The notes under the pieces were generated by a model. It searched no databases, was not told the DNA's origin, and saw only the letters and a list, made by a program, of their open reading frames with translations. This document shows positions 17,845 through 27,000 of a stretch of DNA of 64,000 nucleotides, piece after piece. The DNA comes from Butyrivibrio sp. X503 (GTDB taxonomy: Bacteria; Bacillota; Clostridia; Lachnospirales; Lachnospiraceae): NCBI RefSeq assembly GCF_003625475.1, contig NZ_RAIQ01000006.1, forward strand, positions 1 to 64,000. The letters run 5' to 3'. Positions within the stretch are counted from its first letter, which is position 1, and each line of letters opens with the position of its first letter. The translations under genes and the position numbers were made by a program.

Positions 17845-18777
17845 TTATGTCCAGGCCTTAAATTCCTCGTCGGTACACTTAACGTAATGAGTTCCGTCAA
17901 CGAGATGCTCTGTACCCAGATCATAGTCTATGCCCGATGTCTTGTAGTCGTAATTAACGGATACTCTGTTCTTCTCGAACTCAGGGTTCGGTACGGGGAT
18001 CGCAGACAAAAGACTCTTTGTATACGGATGGATAGGATTGCTGAATATCTCTTCCGTAGTACCCGTCTCAAGAAGATGACCCAAATGAAGTACACCGATC
18101 CTATCGGAAATGTACTTGACCATTGAAAGGTCATGTGCGATGAACAGATAAGCTGTTCCCGTTTCCTCCTGAATATCCTTCATAAGGTTAACAACCTGAG
18201 CCTGAATGGAAACATCAAGCGCAGAGATACACTCATCCGCAATAACAAGCTTAGGATTCTGGATAAGCGCTCTGGCGATACCTACACGCTGTCTCTGTCC
18301 ACCGGAGAACTGATGAGGATATCTGTCCGCATGCTCCTTGGCAAGTCCTACCTTGGCAAGGATAGCTTCTATCTTTTCCTCTCTCTCCTGCTTGTTCTTA
18401 TATGAATGATGGATATCAAGTCCCTCACCGATGATGTCCTTGATCTTCTTTCTGGGATTAAGGGACGCCATGGGATCCTGGAAGATCATCTGCATCTGCA
18501 CTCTGAGCTTGTCTTTTGTGCTCTTTGAAAGCTTGCCGCTGATCACATTTCCGTCAAACGTAACCTTACCGGAAGTCGGATCATAAAGTCTTATGATGCT
18601 TCTTCCGATCGTCGATTTACCTGAACCCGACTCACCTACAAGGCCGTATGTCTCTCCGGGATAAACCTTAAAGCTTACATCGTTTACAGCCTTTACCGTG
18701 AACGTCTTGCTCACGGGAAAGTACTGCTTAAGTCCTTCTACTTCAAGAAGCGGTTTTTCATTATAATTTGCTGCCAT
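17845..18777 (-). CDS. oppF: Oligopeptide ABC transporter ATP-binding protein OppF
   Basis: The 310-residue ATPase has a Walker A motif (GESGSGKSTIGRS, about 48-60), the signature LSGGQ-type QFSGGQRQRVGIARAL, Walker B (LVIADECISALD) and a C-terminal oligopeptide-transporter extension (PIHPYTKSLLSAIP). It powers peptide import with OppD through the OppBC pore. Its start overlaps the end of oppD by 17 bp. Note that Walker B ends in Asp-Glu-Cys rather than the common Asp-Glu-Pro, a variant seen in many OppF proteins. It closes the opp operon. Confidence 0.93.
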   Translation of the reverse strand: MAANYNEKPLLEVEGLKQYFPVSKTFTVKAVNDVSFKVYPGETYGLVGESGSGKSTIGRSIIRLYDPTSGKVTFDGNVISGKLSKSTKDKLRVQMQMIFQDPMASLNPRKKIKDIIGEGLDIHHSYKNKQEREEKIEAILAKVGLAKEHADRYPHQFSGGQRQRVGIARALIQNPKLVIADECISALDVSIQAQVVNLMKDIQEETGTAYLFIAHDLSMVKYISDRIGVLHLGHLLETGTTEEIFSNPIHPYTKSLLSAIPVPNPEFEKNRVSVNYDYKTSGIDYDLGTEHLVDGTHYVKCTDEEFKAWT

Positions 18778-19897
18778 TATTCTCCGCCTCCTTCTTCATT
18801 CTATCAATTCTTGCCTTGAGCTCCGCGGGCATCTCTACCTTGGGCGCCCTGGGATCAAGAAGCCATGTCGCCGCCTTGTGCGTTTCCGTTATCTCGAACA
18901 TAGGCGGTTCTTTCTTGTCATCTATCTCAAGCGCATAAGCGTTTCTGGGCGCAAATGCATCTCCCTCTTTTTCGTGTAAAAGATTCGGAGGAGAGCCCGG
19001 AATTGTATAAAGCCTTGGCTCATCCGTATCAAGATCAGGCATTGCGGAAAGAAGTCCCCAAGTATAAGGATGTCTGGGATCATAGAAGATCTCATTGATG
19101 TTTCCGACTTCGACGATCTTACCCGCATACATTACGTTAACGTAATCCGCAACCTTTGCAACAACACCGAGGTCGTGAGTGATATAGATAACCGCAATGT
19201 TTCTTTCCTTCTGAATCTTCTTGATAAGCTCAAGTATCTTGGCCTGAATATTAACATCAAGCGCCGTTGTGGGCTCATCGCAGATAAGAAGATCGGGATT
19301 ACATGAAAGAGCTATCGCGATAACTATTCTCTGTCTCATTCCGCCTGAAAGCTGATGAGGATACTGCTTCATTCTCTTCTCGGCATCTTCGATTCCAACC
19401 TCTTCAAGAAGCTTAACGGAACGGTTCCATGCATCCTTCTTATCGATCTTGTAGTGCCAGATCATACCTTCCATGATCTGCTTGCCGATTGACATTGTGG
19501 GATCGAGTGAAGTCATGGGATCCTGGAAGACCATTGCCATACGTCTTCCGTTGATATGCTTTCTGATCCATGCCTTGTCCATCTTGAGGATATCGGTCTC
19601 TTTCCACTGCGCATCCTTATCAAGATCGGGATCGTAATCAATTCCGCCCTTGTTGTCGCGGTATCTGTATATAATCTCTCCGCTGTTTATGGTAGCGTTC
19701 TTGGCAAGAATACCCATAGCCGCACGCATTGTAACAGACTTACCTGAACCCGACTCTCCAACGATGGCAACTGTTTCGCCCTGATAGAGATCAATGTTGA
19801 TTCCGCGGATGGCATGAACTTTTCCTGCTGTTGTATCAAAAGTGATATCAAGATTCTTGATATCAAGAATTTTTTCTTTTTTCTTCTCTGTACTCAT
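18761..19897 (-). CDS. oppD: Oligopeptide ABC transporter ATP-binding protein OppD
   Basis: The 378-residue ATPase has Walker A (GESGSGKSVTMRA), the signature QLSGGMRQRIVIAIAL, Walker B (LLICDEPTTALD) and a C-terminal oligopeptide extension with the Pro-rich GSPPNLL. An insertion of about 25 charged residues (RYRDNKGGIDYDPDLDKDAQ, about 80-105) sits between Walker A and the Q-loop; similar insertions occur in Clostridial OppD. It lies 5 bp after oppC and overlaps oppF. It is the partner ATPase of OppF at the inner face of the membrane. Confidence 0.93.
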   Translation of the reverse strand: MSTEKKKEKILDIKNLDITFDTTAGKVHAIRGINIDLYQGETVAIVGESGSGKSVTMRAAMGILAKNATINSGEIIYRYRDNKGGIDYDPDLDKDAQWKETDILKMDKAWIRKHINGRRMAMVFQDPMTSLDPTMSIGKQIMEGMIWHYKIDKKDAWNRSVKLLEEVGIEDAEKRMKQYPHQLSGGMRQRIVIAIALSCNPDLLICDEPTTALDVNIQAKILELIKKIQKERNIAVIYITHDLGVVAKVADYVNVMYAGKIVEVGNINEIFYDPRHPYTWGLLSAMPDLDTDEPRLYTIPGSPPNLLHEKEGDAFAPRNAYALEIDDKKEPPMFEITETHKAATWLLDPRAPKVEMPAELKARIDRMKKEAENNGSKL

Positions 19898-19902
19898 AGC
19901 GT

Positions 19903-20961
19903 TTACATCTCCTTAAGCTTGGGGTCAAGTGCTTCCCTAAGTCCATCGGCCACGAGGTTAAAGCTCAGCATCAAAAGAGCCATCACTATGATCGGAGGAA
20001 TTATCTGATAAGGATGTGTCGTAAAGCTGTTAAATCCCTCTGAGATAAGTGATCCGAGTGAGCATCTCGGTACCGGAATTCCAAGTCCCACAAAGGAAAG
20101 GAATGCTTCGGTGAAAATAGCCGTAGGTATAGAAAACATAACCTGAGTAATGATAGGTCCGATAATATTGGGCAGGATCTCGCTGAAAATAATATGCATG
20201 CTTCCTGCGCCGAGTGTTCTTGATGCAAGAACGAACTCCTGCTCTTTAAGCTTAAGCATCTCAGCACGGGCGATCCTACTCATTCCCACCCACTCTGTAA
20301 GCATAAGAGCGATGATGATGGTGATCATTCCGGGCTTAAATACAAGGAGCAAAAGAGTCACGATAACAAGTCTGGGAATACCGTTGGCGATCTCAAGAAT
20401 TCTCTGCATCACCATATCGACCTTGCCGCCGAAATATCCCGAAATAAGGCCATAGCTCATTCCGATGATCATATCGATGATAGCGGCCGCAACTGCGATG
20501 ATAAGTGAAACCTGAGCACCTGACCAGGTTCTTGTCCAGATGTCTCTTCCGAAGTTGTCACTTCCGAACCAGTAGAAGGTATCGAGAAGCTTCTTTTCAA
20601 AATAATAGTTAACGGTCTTTGTTCCCGACGTTGTATTGATATTCTCATGCCCGTCGAAAAGGCCGGTGTATTCGATAATAGGTATTCTGGGCGCAAGGTT
20701 TTTCTGCTCCAGATTCTGTCCCGAATAGGTATAGGCATTCATTCCGGGACCTACAAATGCAAAGAAAGTAATTATAAGAACAAAAACAAGTCCGAATACC
20801 GCACTTCTTTTTCTTATAAAACGGGCAATAACTTCTTTCCAGAAGCTCTGTGACGCAAAGTTAGAATCCACTTCAATGTCCGCGTTGTTCTTTTTTAATA
20901 CAAAATCCGCATCGGTAGGGATGTATTCGTTTTGGTTTAAAACCGCTGATTCATTTGACAT
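19903..20961 (-). CDS. oppC: Oligopeptide ABC transporter permease OppC
   Basis: The 352-residue permease has an N-terminal OppC-type membrane segment (about 45-70) and a large extracytoplasmic loop. The transmembrane domain carries the EAA loop (about 225-250, AEMLKLKEQEFVLASRTLGA). The start is placed at ATG 20961, 8 codons inside the longest ORF, since AAAGGAGGGA lies just upstream; this also removes most of the overlap with oppB. With OppB it forms the peptide channel. Confidence 0.92.
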   Translation of the reverse strand: MSNESAVLNQNEYIPTDADFVLKKNNADIEVDSNFASQSFWKEVIARFIRKRSAVFGLVFVLIITFFAFVGPGMNAYTYSGQNLEQKNLAPRIPIIEYTGLFDGHENINTTSGTKTVNYYFEKKLLDTFYWFGSDNFGRDIWTRTWSGAQVSLIIAVAAAIIDMIIGMSYGLISGYFGGKVDMVMQRILEIANGIPRLVIVTLLLLVFKPGMITIIIALMLTEWVGMSRIARAEMLKLKEQEFVLASRTLGAGSMHIIFSEILPNIIGPIITQVMFSIPTAIFTEAFLSFVGLGIPVPRCSLGSLISEGFNSFTTHPYQIIPPIIVMALLMLSFNLVADGLREALDPKLKEM

Positions 20962-20962
20962 A

Positions 20963-21898
20963 TCAGTCTCCCTCCTTTGCCACACGGATCCTCGGATCGA
21001 TGATTCCGTACATGATGTCTACCACGAGCATGATACCAATGTACATTGCCGAGTAGATAAAGCTGAGCGCAATGACAACATTGTAGTCATTGGACTGAAT
21101 AGCGTTTACAAGGAGTGATCCTACTCCCGGGATTGAAAAGATCTTTTCTACAACGAGCGAACCCGTCATAAGGTCTACAACAAGCGGCGCCAAAACCGTG
21201 ATGATCGGAATAAGCGCATTTCTAAGCGCGTGGCTGAACACAAGCTTTCTTCCCGAAAGACCTTTGGACTCCGCAAGAAGCATGTAATCGGAACCAAGCA
21301 CCTCTATCATCTCTGATCTTGTGAATCTTGCGATAGATGCCATTGTAAACATTGAAAGTGAAATTGAAGGTAATACCGATGAACCAAGCACATCCTTAGC
21401 CGAGAACAGCATAGGGAACCACTTGAGCCTGAATCCAAACTGATATGAAAGCGCAAGCGCAAACACATAAGAAGGTACAGATACACCGATTACGGAAATG
21501 ATCGTTGCCAAAGTATCCCACACGGTATCGTGCTTAAATGCTGCAAGAAGACCAAGCAAAAGACCTACTACCGCGCCGATAAGTACCGCCGCAAATCCGA
21601 CTCCGATGGAAATAGGAAGTCTTGTAGCGATAAGCTGTGTGATAGGAGTGTTCTTGGATATCTTGTAGCTTACACCAAGATCGCCTCTGAACATGTTTCC
21701 GACGTATTTAAAGAACTGTACGATTATGGGCTGATCAAGACCATACTTAGCATACAGCGATGCTCTCTGGGCCTCGTTTAACTTCTCATCGTTAAAGGGT
21801 GAACCAGGCATTAACTGCATCAGTATAAAAAGAATAAGTGTAATGGCAAGTAGTGTGAAAAGTGCTGTCACTACTCTTTTCAATATATATTTTCTCAT
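20963..21898 (-). CDS. oppB: Oligopeptide ABC transporter permease OppB
   Basis: The 311-residue permease has an N-terminal segment MRKYILKRVVTALFTLL typical of OppB/DppB, about six membrane segments and the EAA loop (RSEMIEVLGSDYMLLAESKG). The start is set at ATG 21898, preceded by GGAG, rather than 18 codons earlier. The longer reading would extend into the hairpin between oppA and oppB. The stop is 1 bp before the oppC start, so the two are coupled. Confidence 0.92.
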   Translation of the reverse strand: MRKYILKRVVTALFTLLAITLILFILMQLMPGSPFNDEKLNEAQRASLYAKYGLDQPIIVQFFKYVGNMFRGDLGVSYKISKNTPITQLIATRLPISIGVGFAAVLIGAVVGLLLGLLAAFKHDTVWDTLATIISVIGVSVPSYVFALALSYQFGFRLKWFPMLFSAKDVLGSSVLPSISLSMFTMASIARFTRSEMIEVLGSDYMLLAESKGLSGRKLVFSHALRNALIPIITVLAPLVVDLMTGSLVVEKIFSIPGVGSLLVNAIQSNDYNVVIALSFIYSAMYIGIMLVVDIMYGIIDPRIRVAKEGD

Positions 21899-21919
21899 AT
21901 TGACTCCGAAAAAAGATAA

Positions 21920-21961
21920 TGCGCAAGGGTGATATAGGTTATCACTACCCACCCTTGCGCA
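21920..21961 (-). terminator. Hairpin between oppA and oppB (attenuator or partial terminator)
   Basis: TGCGCAAGGGTG (21920-21931) and CACCCTTGCGCA (21950-21961) form a perfect 12-bp stem with a smaller nested GTGATA/TATCAC stem. On the minus strand it is followed by TTATCTTTTTT. Such hairpins commonly keep binding-protein mRNA in excess over permease mRNA. Confidence 0.7.
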
Positions 21962-21981
21962 GTAATCATCTTATATTGCTA

Positions 21982-23691
21982 TTAGTTCTTAACTGCTCTC
22001 TTATATACTCTGTTGAGTGCTACAGGATGGAACTCGATTCCTGATACGTTTGTTGAGATAAGCTCAGCATTGCACTGTGTATAAAGAGGGAAGATAACCG
22101 CATCATCCATTGCGATCTTCTCTGCATCATAAAGAGCTGCCCAACGAGCTTCGGGATCCATTGCGATCTCACCTGTTGTGCAATCGCTTATGATCTTGTC
22201 ATACTCTGCATTGCTCCAGAAGCCGTAGTTGTTCGGGTTGTTTGTGATCCACATACCAAGGTATGTCATAGGATCGGCATAGTCGGGACCCCAACGTGTA
22301 AGGCCAAGCTCAAAGTCTGCTTCCTGCATACGCTCTACTCTCTCCTTCTTGGGCATCTGCTGAAGCTCAACAGTAAGTCCGGGAAGAGTTGTCTCAAGCT
22401 GCTCCTTAACTACCTGTGCAACCTTGATGGGAGCGTCGTCTGCATCGTGGATCATTGTAAGAGTGATGCTTGTAGCGCCGAGCTCTTCAAGACCCTTGTT
22501 CCAGTACTCTACAGCCTTGTCTGCATCATATCTGCAAACGTCCTCGAACTTCTTCTGGTCTGCGGAGAAATCGCTTCCGTCAGGGCCTGCTGCGAAGTCC
22601 ATGGGAACACCTGTATATGTGGGAGCTGAACCATCCTTAAGAACGTCTGTTGTAATAGCCTCTCTGTTAAGTGCCATTGTAAGAGCAAGACGAATGTTGA
22701 GATTCTGAAGCTCCTTAACGTCTCTCATGTTGGGAGAGATATACCAAAGATATCCTGCACCGATTGCTGTGAATGCGGGATCATCCTTAACCTGGTCAAC
22801 CTGCTCACCGTTAACAAGTGTTGTATCAAGGTCACCGTTCTGGTAGCTCATAAGAGCCTGCTGTGAATCCTGGATTACCTGATAGCTAAGTCCCGGAAGC
22901 TTAACGGTTGCAGCGTCATAGTAATTCTCGTTCTTTGTCAAATGAATTGTTGTTGCTGCAGGCTGATACTCGTCAAGCACGAAAGCACCGTTTGAAAGTG
23001 TTGTCTCAGGGCTTGTTGCGAAAGTATCTGCACATCCCTCAAAGAATGCCTGGTTTACAGGGTAGAATGTAGGGAAGTACATAAGGCTTAAGAAATAAGA
23101 AACAGGGCAGTTGAGCTTAACTTCAAGAGTCTTGTCGTCAACGGCTGTAACACCAAGCTCTGCCTTATCCTTCTTGCCATCGATAATATCCTGAGCATTT
23201 ACGATCTGTCCGATATCACTGAACATAAATGAATACTCAGAAGCAACTTCGGGATCAACTGCTCTCTGCCATGCAAATACGAAATCTGCAGCAGTTACAG
23301 GCTCTCCGTTGCTCCAGTTTGCATCCTCACGAATGTGGAATGTGTATGTAAGACCATCCTCTGCAACATCAACGCTCTCTGCAAGCGCATTAACTGCCTG
23401 TCCGTCTGCGTCCATCTGCATAAGTCCGTCTGTGTAATCTGCGATAACTTCGAATGATGTTCCGTCAGTTGCCTGCTGGGGATCAAGTGACTCAACGGGA
23501 GTCTCGAGCATAACGTTAAGATCTGATCCGGAGCCCTCTCCTGTTGTTTCAGCAGCTGTGTCTGCTGTGGTCTGCTGAGCATCTGAACCCTGCTGGTCCT
23601 GAGATACTCCACTGACAGCTGAGCTTCCGCAAGCTACAAGGCTCAGTGTCATGGCAGATGCAAGTACGATAGATAATAATTTCTTCTTCAT
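21982..23691 (-). CDS. oppA: Oligopeptide-binding lipoprotein OppA (solute-binding family 5)
   Basis: The 569-residue protein has a lipoprotein signal peptide (lipobox LVAC, Cys21). A short Ser/Thr/Gln-rich linker precedes the family 5 binding fold, with TDGTSFEVIADYTDGLMQMD and FHIREDANWSNGEPVTAADF. It captures peptides outside the membrane and hands them to OppBCDF. GGAGGAAAAGT precedes the ATG. It is the first gene of the operon, behind a consensus-like promoter and before a hairpin, so it is probably the most abundant product. Confidence 0.93.
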   Translation of the reverse strand: MKKKLLSIVLASAMTLSLVACGSSAVSGVSQDQQGSDAQQTTADTAAETTGEGSGSDLNVMLETPVESLDPQQATDGTSFEVIADYTDGLMQMDADGQAVNALAESVDVAEDGLTYTFHIREDANWSNGEPVTAADFVFAWQRAVDPEVASEYSFMFSDIGQIVNAQDIIDGKKDKAELGVTAVDDKTLEVKLNCPVSYFLSLMYFPTFYPVNQAFFEGCADTFATSPETTLSNGAFVLDEYQPAATTIHLTKNENYYDAATVKLPGLSYQVIQDSQQALMSYQNGDLDTTLVNGEQVDQVKDDPAFTAIGAGYLWYISPNMRDVKELQNLNIRLALTMALNREAITTDVLKDGSAPTYTGVPMDFAAGPDGSDFSADQKKFEDVCRYDADKAVEYWNKGLEELGATSITLTMIHDADDAPIKVAQVVKEQLETTLPGLTVELQQMPKKERVERMQEADFELGLTRWGPDYADPMTYLGMWITNNPNNYGFWSNAEYDKIISDCTTGEIAMDPEARWAALYDAEKIAMDDAVIFPLYTQCNAELISTNVSGIEFHPVALNRVYKRAVKN

Positions 23692-23742
23692 ACTTTTCCT
23701 CCTCTTGTTTCAAAATACATGTATACAATTATATGTATATTT

Positions 23743-23771
23743 AATATATGCGTTTTATTTAGCACTGTCAA
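23743..23771 (-). promoter_or_regulatory. Promoter of the opp operon
   Basis: TTGACA (23766-23771) and TATATT (23743-23748) are 17 bp apart on the minus strand. Between it and the gene is an AT-rich stretch with ATACATGTAT-type palindromes that could bind a regulator. Confidence 0.7.
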
Positions 23772-23798
23772 CCAAAATCGCGTTGTCGCGTTGAACTG

Positions 23799-24869
23799 TT
23801 ATAAGAGCTCAAGAAGCCTCTCCACGTCTGCTTTTTGGGTCGCCCAGTCTGTAGCAAAACGGATTACCGTATGATTATCATCATATTTTTCCCAAAATCC
23901 GTATCTGACATTCTTATCAAGCTCTTTTAACTTCTCATTTGAGACAATAACGAACTGCTGATTGGTCGGAGAATCCAGGAAAATCTCGTATCCTTTTTTC
24001 TTTAAACCATCTTTTAATAGTTCCGCGGTCTCTATGGCGTTTCTGCCAAGCTCAAAGTAAAGATCGTCCGTAAACAACGTGTCGAACTGAAGTCCCAAAA
24101 GCCATCCCTTTGCAAGAAGCGCTCCGTGCTGCTTGATCACCGGAATGGGATGCTTTGTCGTAACTCCCTTTGTAAAAACAACCGCCTCGCCAAAAAGCGC
24201 GCCGACCTTGGTTCCACCGATGTAGAAAACATCAACAAGACTTGCAATATCCTTTAGGCTTACGTCGGTTCTTTTGCTCATAAGACCGTATCCAAGCCTT
24301 GCTCCGTCAAGAAAAAGAGGAATCTTATACTCTTTGCATATCTGAGAAATGTTCTCAAGTTCTTTCTTGGTATAGAGTGTTCCGTACTCTGTAGGATGAG
24401 AAACATAAACAGCGCCCGGGAATACCATGTGCTCGTGGTTGCTGTCATCGTAGAAATCCTTAAGAAGCTTTTTAAGGTCAGCTGCCGCTATCTTGCCGAT
24501 ATCAGATCCGTATTTCTCGGTATCTTTTTCCTCTCCACGGTTAGAAAGCGTTATTACTTTATGTCCCGCGTGCTCGATTGCGCCTGCTTCGTGCGCTGCG
24601 ATATGACCGGTAGAAGCCGCAACAATGCCTTCATACGGCGTAAGCAGCATATCGATAATTGTCTGATTGGTCTGTGTTCCGCCCACAAGGAAGAACACAT
24701 CCGCGTCCGGAGTTCCGCACGCAGTCTTGATCTTCTCTGCAGCGCTCTTACAATATTCATCCGTTCCGTAACCGTCTATCTGCTCAAAATTGGTCTCTGT
24801 CATGCGCTCAAGAATTCTTGGATGAGCTCCCTTTGTATAATCACTTGAAAAAGAAATTCTTTTATCCAT
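23799..24869 (-). CDS. Threonine aldolase-like PLP enzyme (beta-eliminating lyase family)
   Basis: The 356-residue fold type I enzyme resembles low-specificity L-threonine aldolase, which splits threonine to glycine and acetaldehyde. Seen are the N-terminal FSSDYTKGAHP, GGTQTNQTII and HIAAHEAGAIE segments, the Asp-Gly-Ala-Arg motif LFLDGARLGYGL (about 165-176), and the presumed PLP lysine in FYIGGTKVGALFGE. Substrate specificity is not certain; related enzymes act on other beta-hydroxy amino acids. It lies 18 bp after the methionine sulfoxide reductase gene, probably co-transcribed. Confidence 0.85.
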   Translation of the reverse strand: MDKRISFSSDYTKGAHPRILERMTETNFEQIDGYGTDEYCKSAAEKIKTACGTPDADVFFLVGGTQTNQTIIDMLLTPYEGIVAASTGHIAAHEAGAIEHAGHKVITLSNRGEEKDTEKYGSDIGKIAAADLKKLLKDFYDDSNHEHMVFPGAVYVSHPTEYGTLYTKKELENISQICKEYKIPLFLDGARLGYGLMSKRTDVSLKDIASLVDVFYIGGTKVGALFGEAVVFTKGVTTKHPIPVIKQHGALLAKGWLLGLQFDTLFTDDLYFELGRNAIETAELLKDGLKKKGYEIFLDSPTNQQFVIVSNEKLKELDKNVRYGFWEKYDDNHTVIRFATDWATQKADVERLLELL

Positions 24870-24887
24870 AGCTTTTCTCCGCTTCTA

Positions 24888-25355
24888 TTACTCTTCTATT
24901 CCGGTAAAATCCGTACTCTCCTCGAGAACCTTTACAAAGGCTTCGAGTCCTTTTTTATCCTCTTCCGAAAACCTTGCAAGTAAGGGACTGTCTATGTCGA
25001 GAACTCCGATTACTTTTCCGCCCCTGTGGATCGGAACTACGATCTCCGAATTGGACGCTCCGTCGCACGCGATATGTCCCGCGAACTCATGCACGTTGTC
25101 GACAAGCTGAGTTTTATCTTCGCCTGCCGCAGTTCCGCAAACTCCTCTTCCGAGAGGTATCCTGATGCACGCAACCTTTCCCTGAAAAGGTCCCAGCAAA
25201 AGAGATCCTTTATTCATAAGATAAAAACCGGCCCAGTTGAGATTCTCTATGTTGTCAAATAAGAGAGCAGAGGCATTGGAAAGCACGGGAATGAATCCCG
25301 GCTCATCTTCCGCAAGAGCCTTGATCTGCTCGCCAAGCAGCTTGTAATCTGTCAT
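24888..25355 (-). CDS. GAF-domain free methionine-(R)-sulfoxide reductase
   Basis: The 155-residue protein is one GAF domain. It contains the family cysteines: GKVACIRIPLGRGVCGTAA (about 65-83) and HIACDGASNSEIVVPI. These match the fRMsr type (YebR in E. coli), which reduces free methionine-R-sulfoxide with thioredoxin. The longest ORF would begin at a TTG six codons upstream; the ATG at 25355 has AGAAGG about 7 nt before it and is preferred. It is divergent from the rRNA methyltransferase gene. An oxidative-repair role suits an anaerobe that meets oxygen. Confidence 0.88.
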   Translation of the reverse strand: MTDYKLLGEQIKALAEDEPGFIPVLSNASALLFDNIENLNWAGFYLMNKGSLLLGPFQGKVACIRIPLGRGVCGTAAGEDKTQLVDNVHEFAGHIACDGASNSEIVVPIHRGGKVIGVLDIDSPLLARFSEEDKKGLEAFVKVLEESTDFTGIEE

Positions 25356-25393
25356 GTTTTTTCCTTCTTTCAACGCTTCTTTTTTATTAATAA

Positions 25394-25422
25394 TTGTGCT
25401 GCGTTAGAAACTATGATATATA
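25394..25422 (+). promoter_or_regulatory. Promoter of the rRNA methyltransferase gene
   Basis: TTGTGC (25394-25399) and TATATA (25417-25422) are 17 bp apart, about 50 bp before the ATG. Confidence 0.45.
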
Positions 25423-25471
25423 AATTTAGTAATAGAATCAATTACAAATAATCAACCAAATAGGGGTAAAA

Positions 25472-26749
25472 ATGAACAATTCAGATTGCATAAATTATTC
25501 AAATGCAAAGGTGATATTAAAGAAGGGCGAAGGCCGCGAATTTAAAGCGGGCGGAGCCTGGATTTACGATAATGAGATAGCTCGTATTGAAGGAGCTTTC
25601 GATAACGGAGACATTATTGAGCTTAACGACTTCGACGGATATTTCCTAGGCTACGGCTTTATCAACACGGCGTCCAAGCTTCGCGTGCGTATAATGTCCA
25701 GGAAAAAAGATAATCCGGTAAACGAATCTCTTATAGAAATGCGCGTAAGAGACGCTTGGGAATACAGAAAGAGAGTCATGGCTTCCTATATCGAAACTTA
25801 CCTCTATCAGTACGATTCTCCTATGGCTTTTACTATGCTCTCCTGCAGAATGATCTTCGGCGAAGCTGATTTCCTTCCCGGCATCACGATCGATAAATTT
25901 GCGGACGTGCTGGTTATCGAGTCGCTTGCTCTCGGCACTGACAGAATGAAGAATCTTATCCTTGATAAATGCAAAAAAGTCCTTGCAGAAGATGGCGTTT
26001 ATGTGCGCGGTGTCTATGAAAGAAGCGACGCCAAAGTCCGCGAACTCGAAGGACTTGAGCGCATTAAGGGATTTATCGGAGAGGACTTCGACACCAAGGT
26101 TCTTATAGAAGAGAACGGCGTCAAATACTATGTTGATGTGGAGAACGGTCAGAAGACAGGTTTCTTCCTTGATCAGAAGTTCAACAGGCAGGCCATTCGC
26201 GGTCTCTGCAAGGGCAAAAGAGTTCTGGACTGCTTCACTCATACAGGCTCTTTTGCACTCAATGCTGCTGCCGGCGGTGCAGCAAAGGTAATCGGAGTTG
26301 ACGCATCGGACCTTGGCTGCGAACAGGCAAGAGAAAACGCCGCGATCAATAATTTGTCGGATATAGCATCTTTTGAATGCGCCGATGTTTTTGAGCTTCT
26401 TCCAAAGCTTGAATCGGAAGGCGAATTATTTGATGTTGTTATCCTCGATCCTCCTGCGTTTACCAAATCAAGAGCCTCTGTCAAAAAAGCTGTCACAGGC
26501 TACAAAGAAATCAACCTTCGCGGAATGAAGCTCGTAAAAGACGGCGGATACCTCGCAACCTGCTCCTGCTCTCACTTTATGGACGAGGAGCTCTTCCTCA
26601 AAACTATAAAAGACGCCGCCAGAGATGCACACAAGCGTCTTCGCCAGGTTGAGTTCAGACAGCAGGCAGCAGATCACCCTATTTTATGGGGCGGAGCGGC
26701 TTCTTATTACCTTAAATTCGTTATTTTTCAAGTTTGCGATGAAAAATAA
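25472..26749 (+). CDS. Class I SAM-dependent rRNA methyltransferase, RlmI-like
   Basis: The 425-residue protein has an N-terminal PUA domain (about 8-80), a central EEHEE-like domain, and a C-terminal Rossmann methyltransferase domain. The SAM motif VLDCFTHTGSFALNAAAGGA is at about 250-270, and the catalytic-loop segment ILDPPAFTKSR at about 325-335. This is the layout of RlmI/YccW, which makes m5C in 23S rRNA; the exact target here is inferred. AGGGGT lies before the ATG. A cysteine in SCSHF after the DPP motif fits a 5-methylcytosine enzyme. Confidence 0.88.
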   Translation: MNNSDCINYSNAKVILKKGEGREFKAGGAWIYDNEIARIEGAFDNGDIIELNDFDGYFLGYGFINTASKLRVRIMSRKKDNPVNESLIEMRVRDAWEYRKRVMASYIETYLYQYDSPMAFTMLSCRMIFGEADFLPGITIDKFADVLVIESLALGTDRMKNLILDKCKKVLAEDGVYVRGVYERSDAKVRELEGLERIKGFIGEDFDTKVLIEENGVKYYVDVENGQKTGFFLDQKFNRQAIRGLCKGKRVLDCFTHTGSFALNAAAGGAAKVIGVDASDLGCEQARENAAINNLSDIASFECADVFELLPKLESEGELFDVVILDPPAFTKSRASVKKAVTGYKEINLRGMKLVKDGGYLATCSCSHFMDEELFLKTIKDAARDAHKRLRQVEFRQQAADHPILWGGAASYYLKFVIFQVCDEK

Positions 26750-26759
26750 AAAAAATGTG

Positions 26760-26788
26760 TTGACAACCCAGCACTTATACTCTAAAAT
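26760..26788 (+). promoter_or_regulatory. Promoter of tRNA-Gly
   Basis: TTGACA (26760-26765) and TAAAAT (26783-26788) are 17 bp apart, 40 bp before the tRNA and right after the methyltransferase stop. Confidence 0.75.
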
Positions 26789-26827
26789 CAATTTTGTTGT
26801 CGCGGTAAACACGGCAACGAAATAAAC

Positions 26828-26900
26828 GCGATAGTAGCTTAGTTGGTAAAGCGCCACCTTGCCAAGGTGGAGACCGCGGGTTCGAGCCCCGTCTATCGCT
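26828..26900 (+). tRNA. tRNA-Gly (GCC)
   Basis: A 73-nt cloverleaf: acceptor GCGATAG pairs with CTATCGC, the anticodon loop is TTGCCAA with anticodon GCC, and the T loop begins TTCGAGC. The 3' CCA is not encoded, so it depends on the CCA-adding enzyme, whose gene is at 53825-55210. Confidence 0.95.
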
Positions 26901-26901
26901 T

Positions 26902-26933
26902 AAAAAAGGACATCCAATCGGATGTCCTTTTTT
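26902..26933 (+). terminator. Terminator of tRNA-Gly
   Basis: AAAAAAGGACATCC and GGATGTCCTTTTTT form a perfect 14-bp stem with an AATC loop directly after the tRNA. Confidence 0.9.
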
Positions 26934-26936
26934 CAT

Positions 26937-27000
26937 GCGATAAGACGGGTGCGAGAACCCGCGAGGGCCTCTCGAGCTGTAGTGTTCTGTAGTCTATCGC
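26937..27000. other. tRNA-like inverted copy next to tRNA-Gly
   Basis: This 64-nt segment starts with GCGATA and ends with CTATCGC. Read on the minus strand its end, GCGGGTTC then CCCGTCTTATCGC, closely matches the tRNA-Gly 3' part (GCGGGTTC then CCCGTCTATCGC). On the plus strand it folds into an outer stem and internal hairpins and is followed by a T run. It also repeats the tRNA 3' end GTCTATCGCTT directly (26891-26901 and 26992-27002). It could be a decayed tRNA copy, an old attachment site or a second terminator. Confidence 0.45.
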
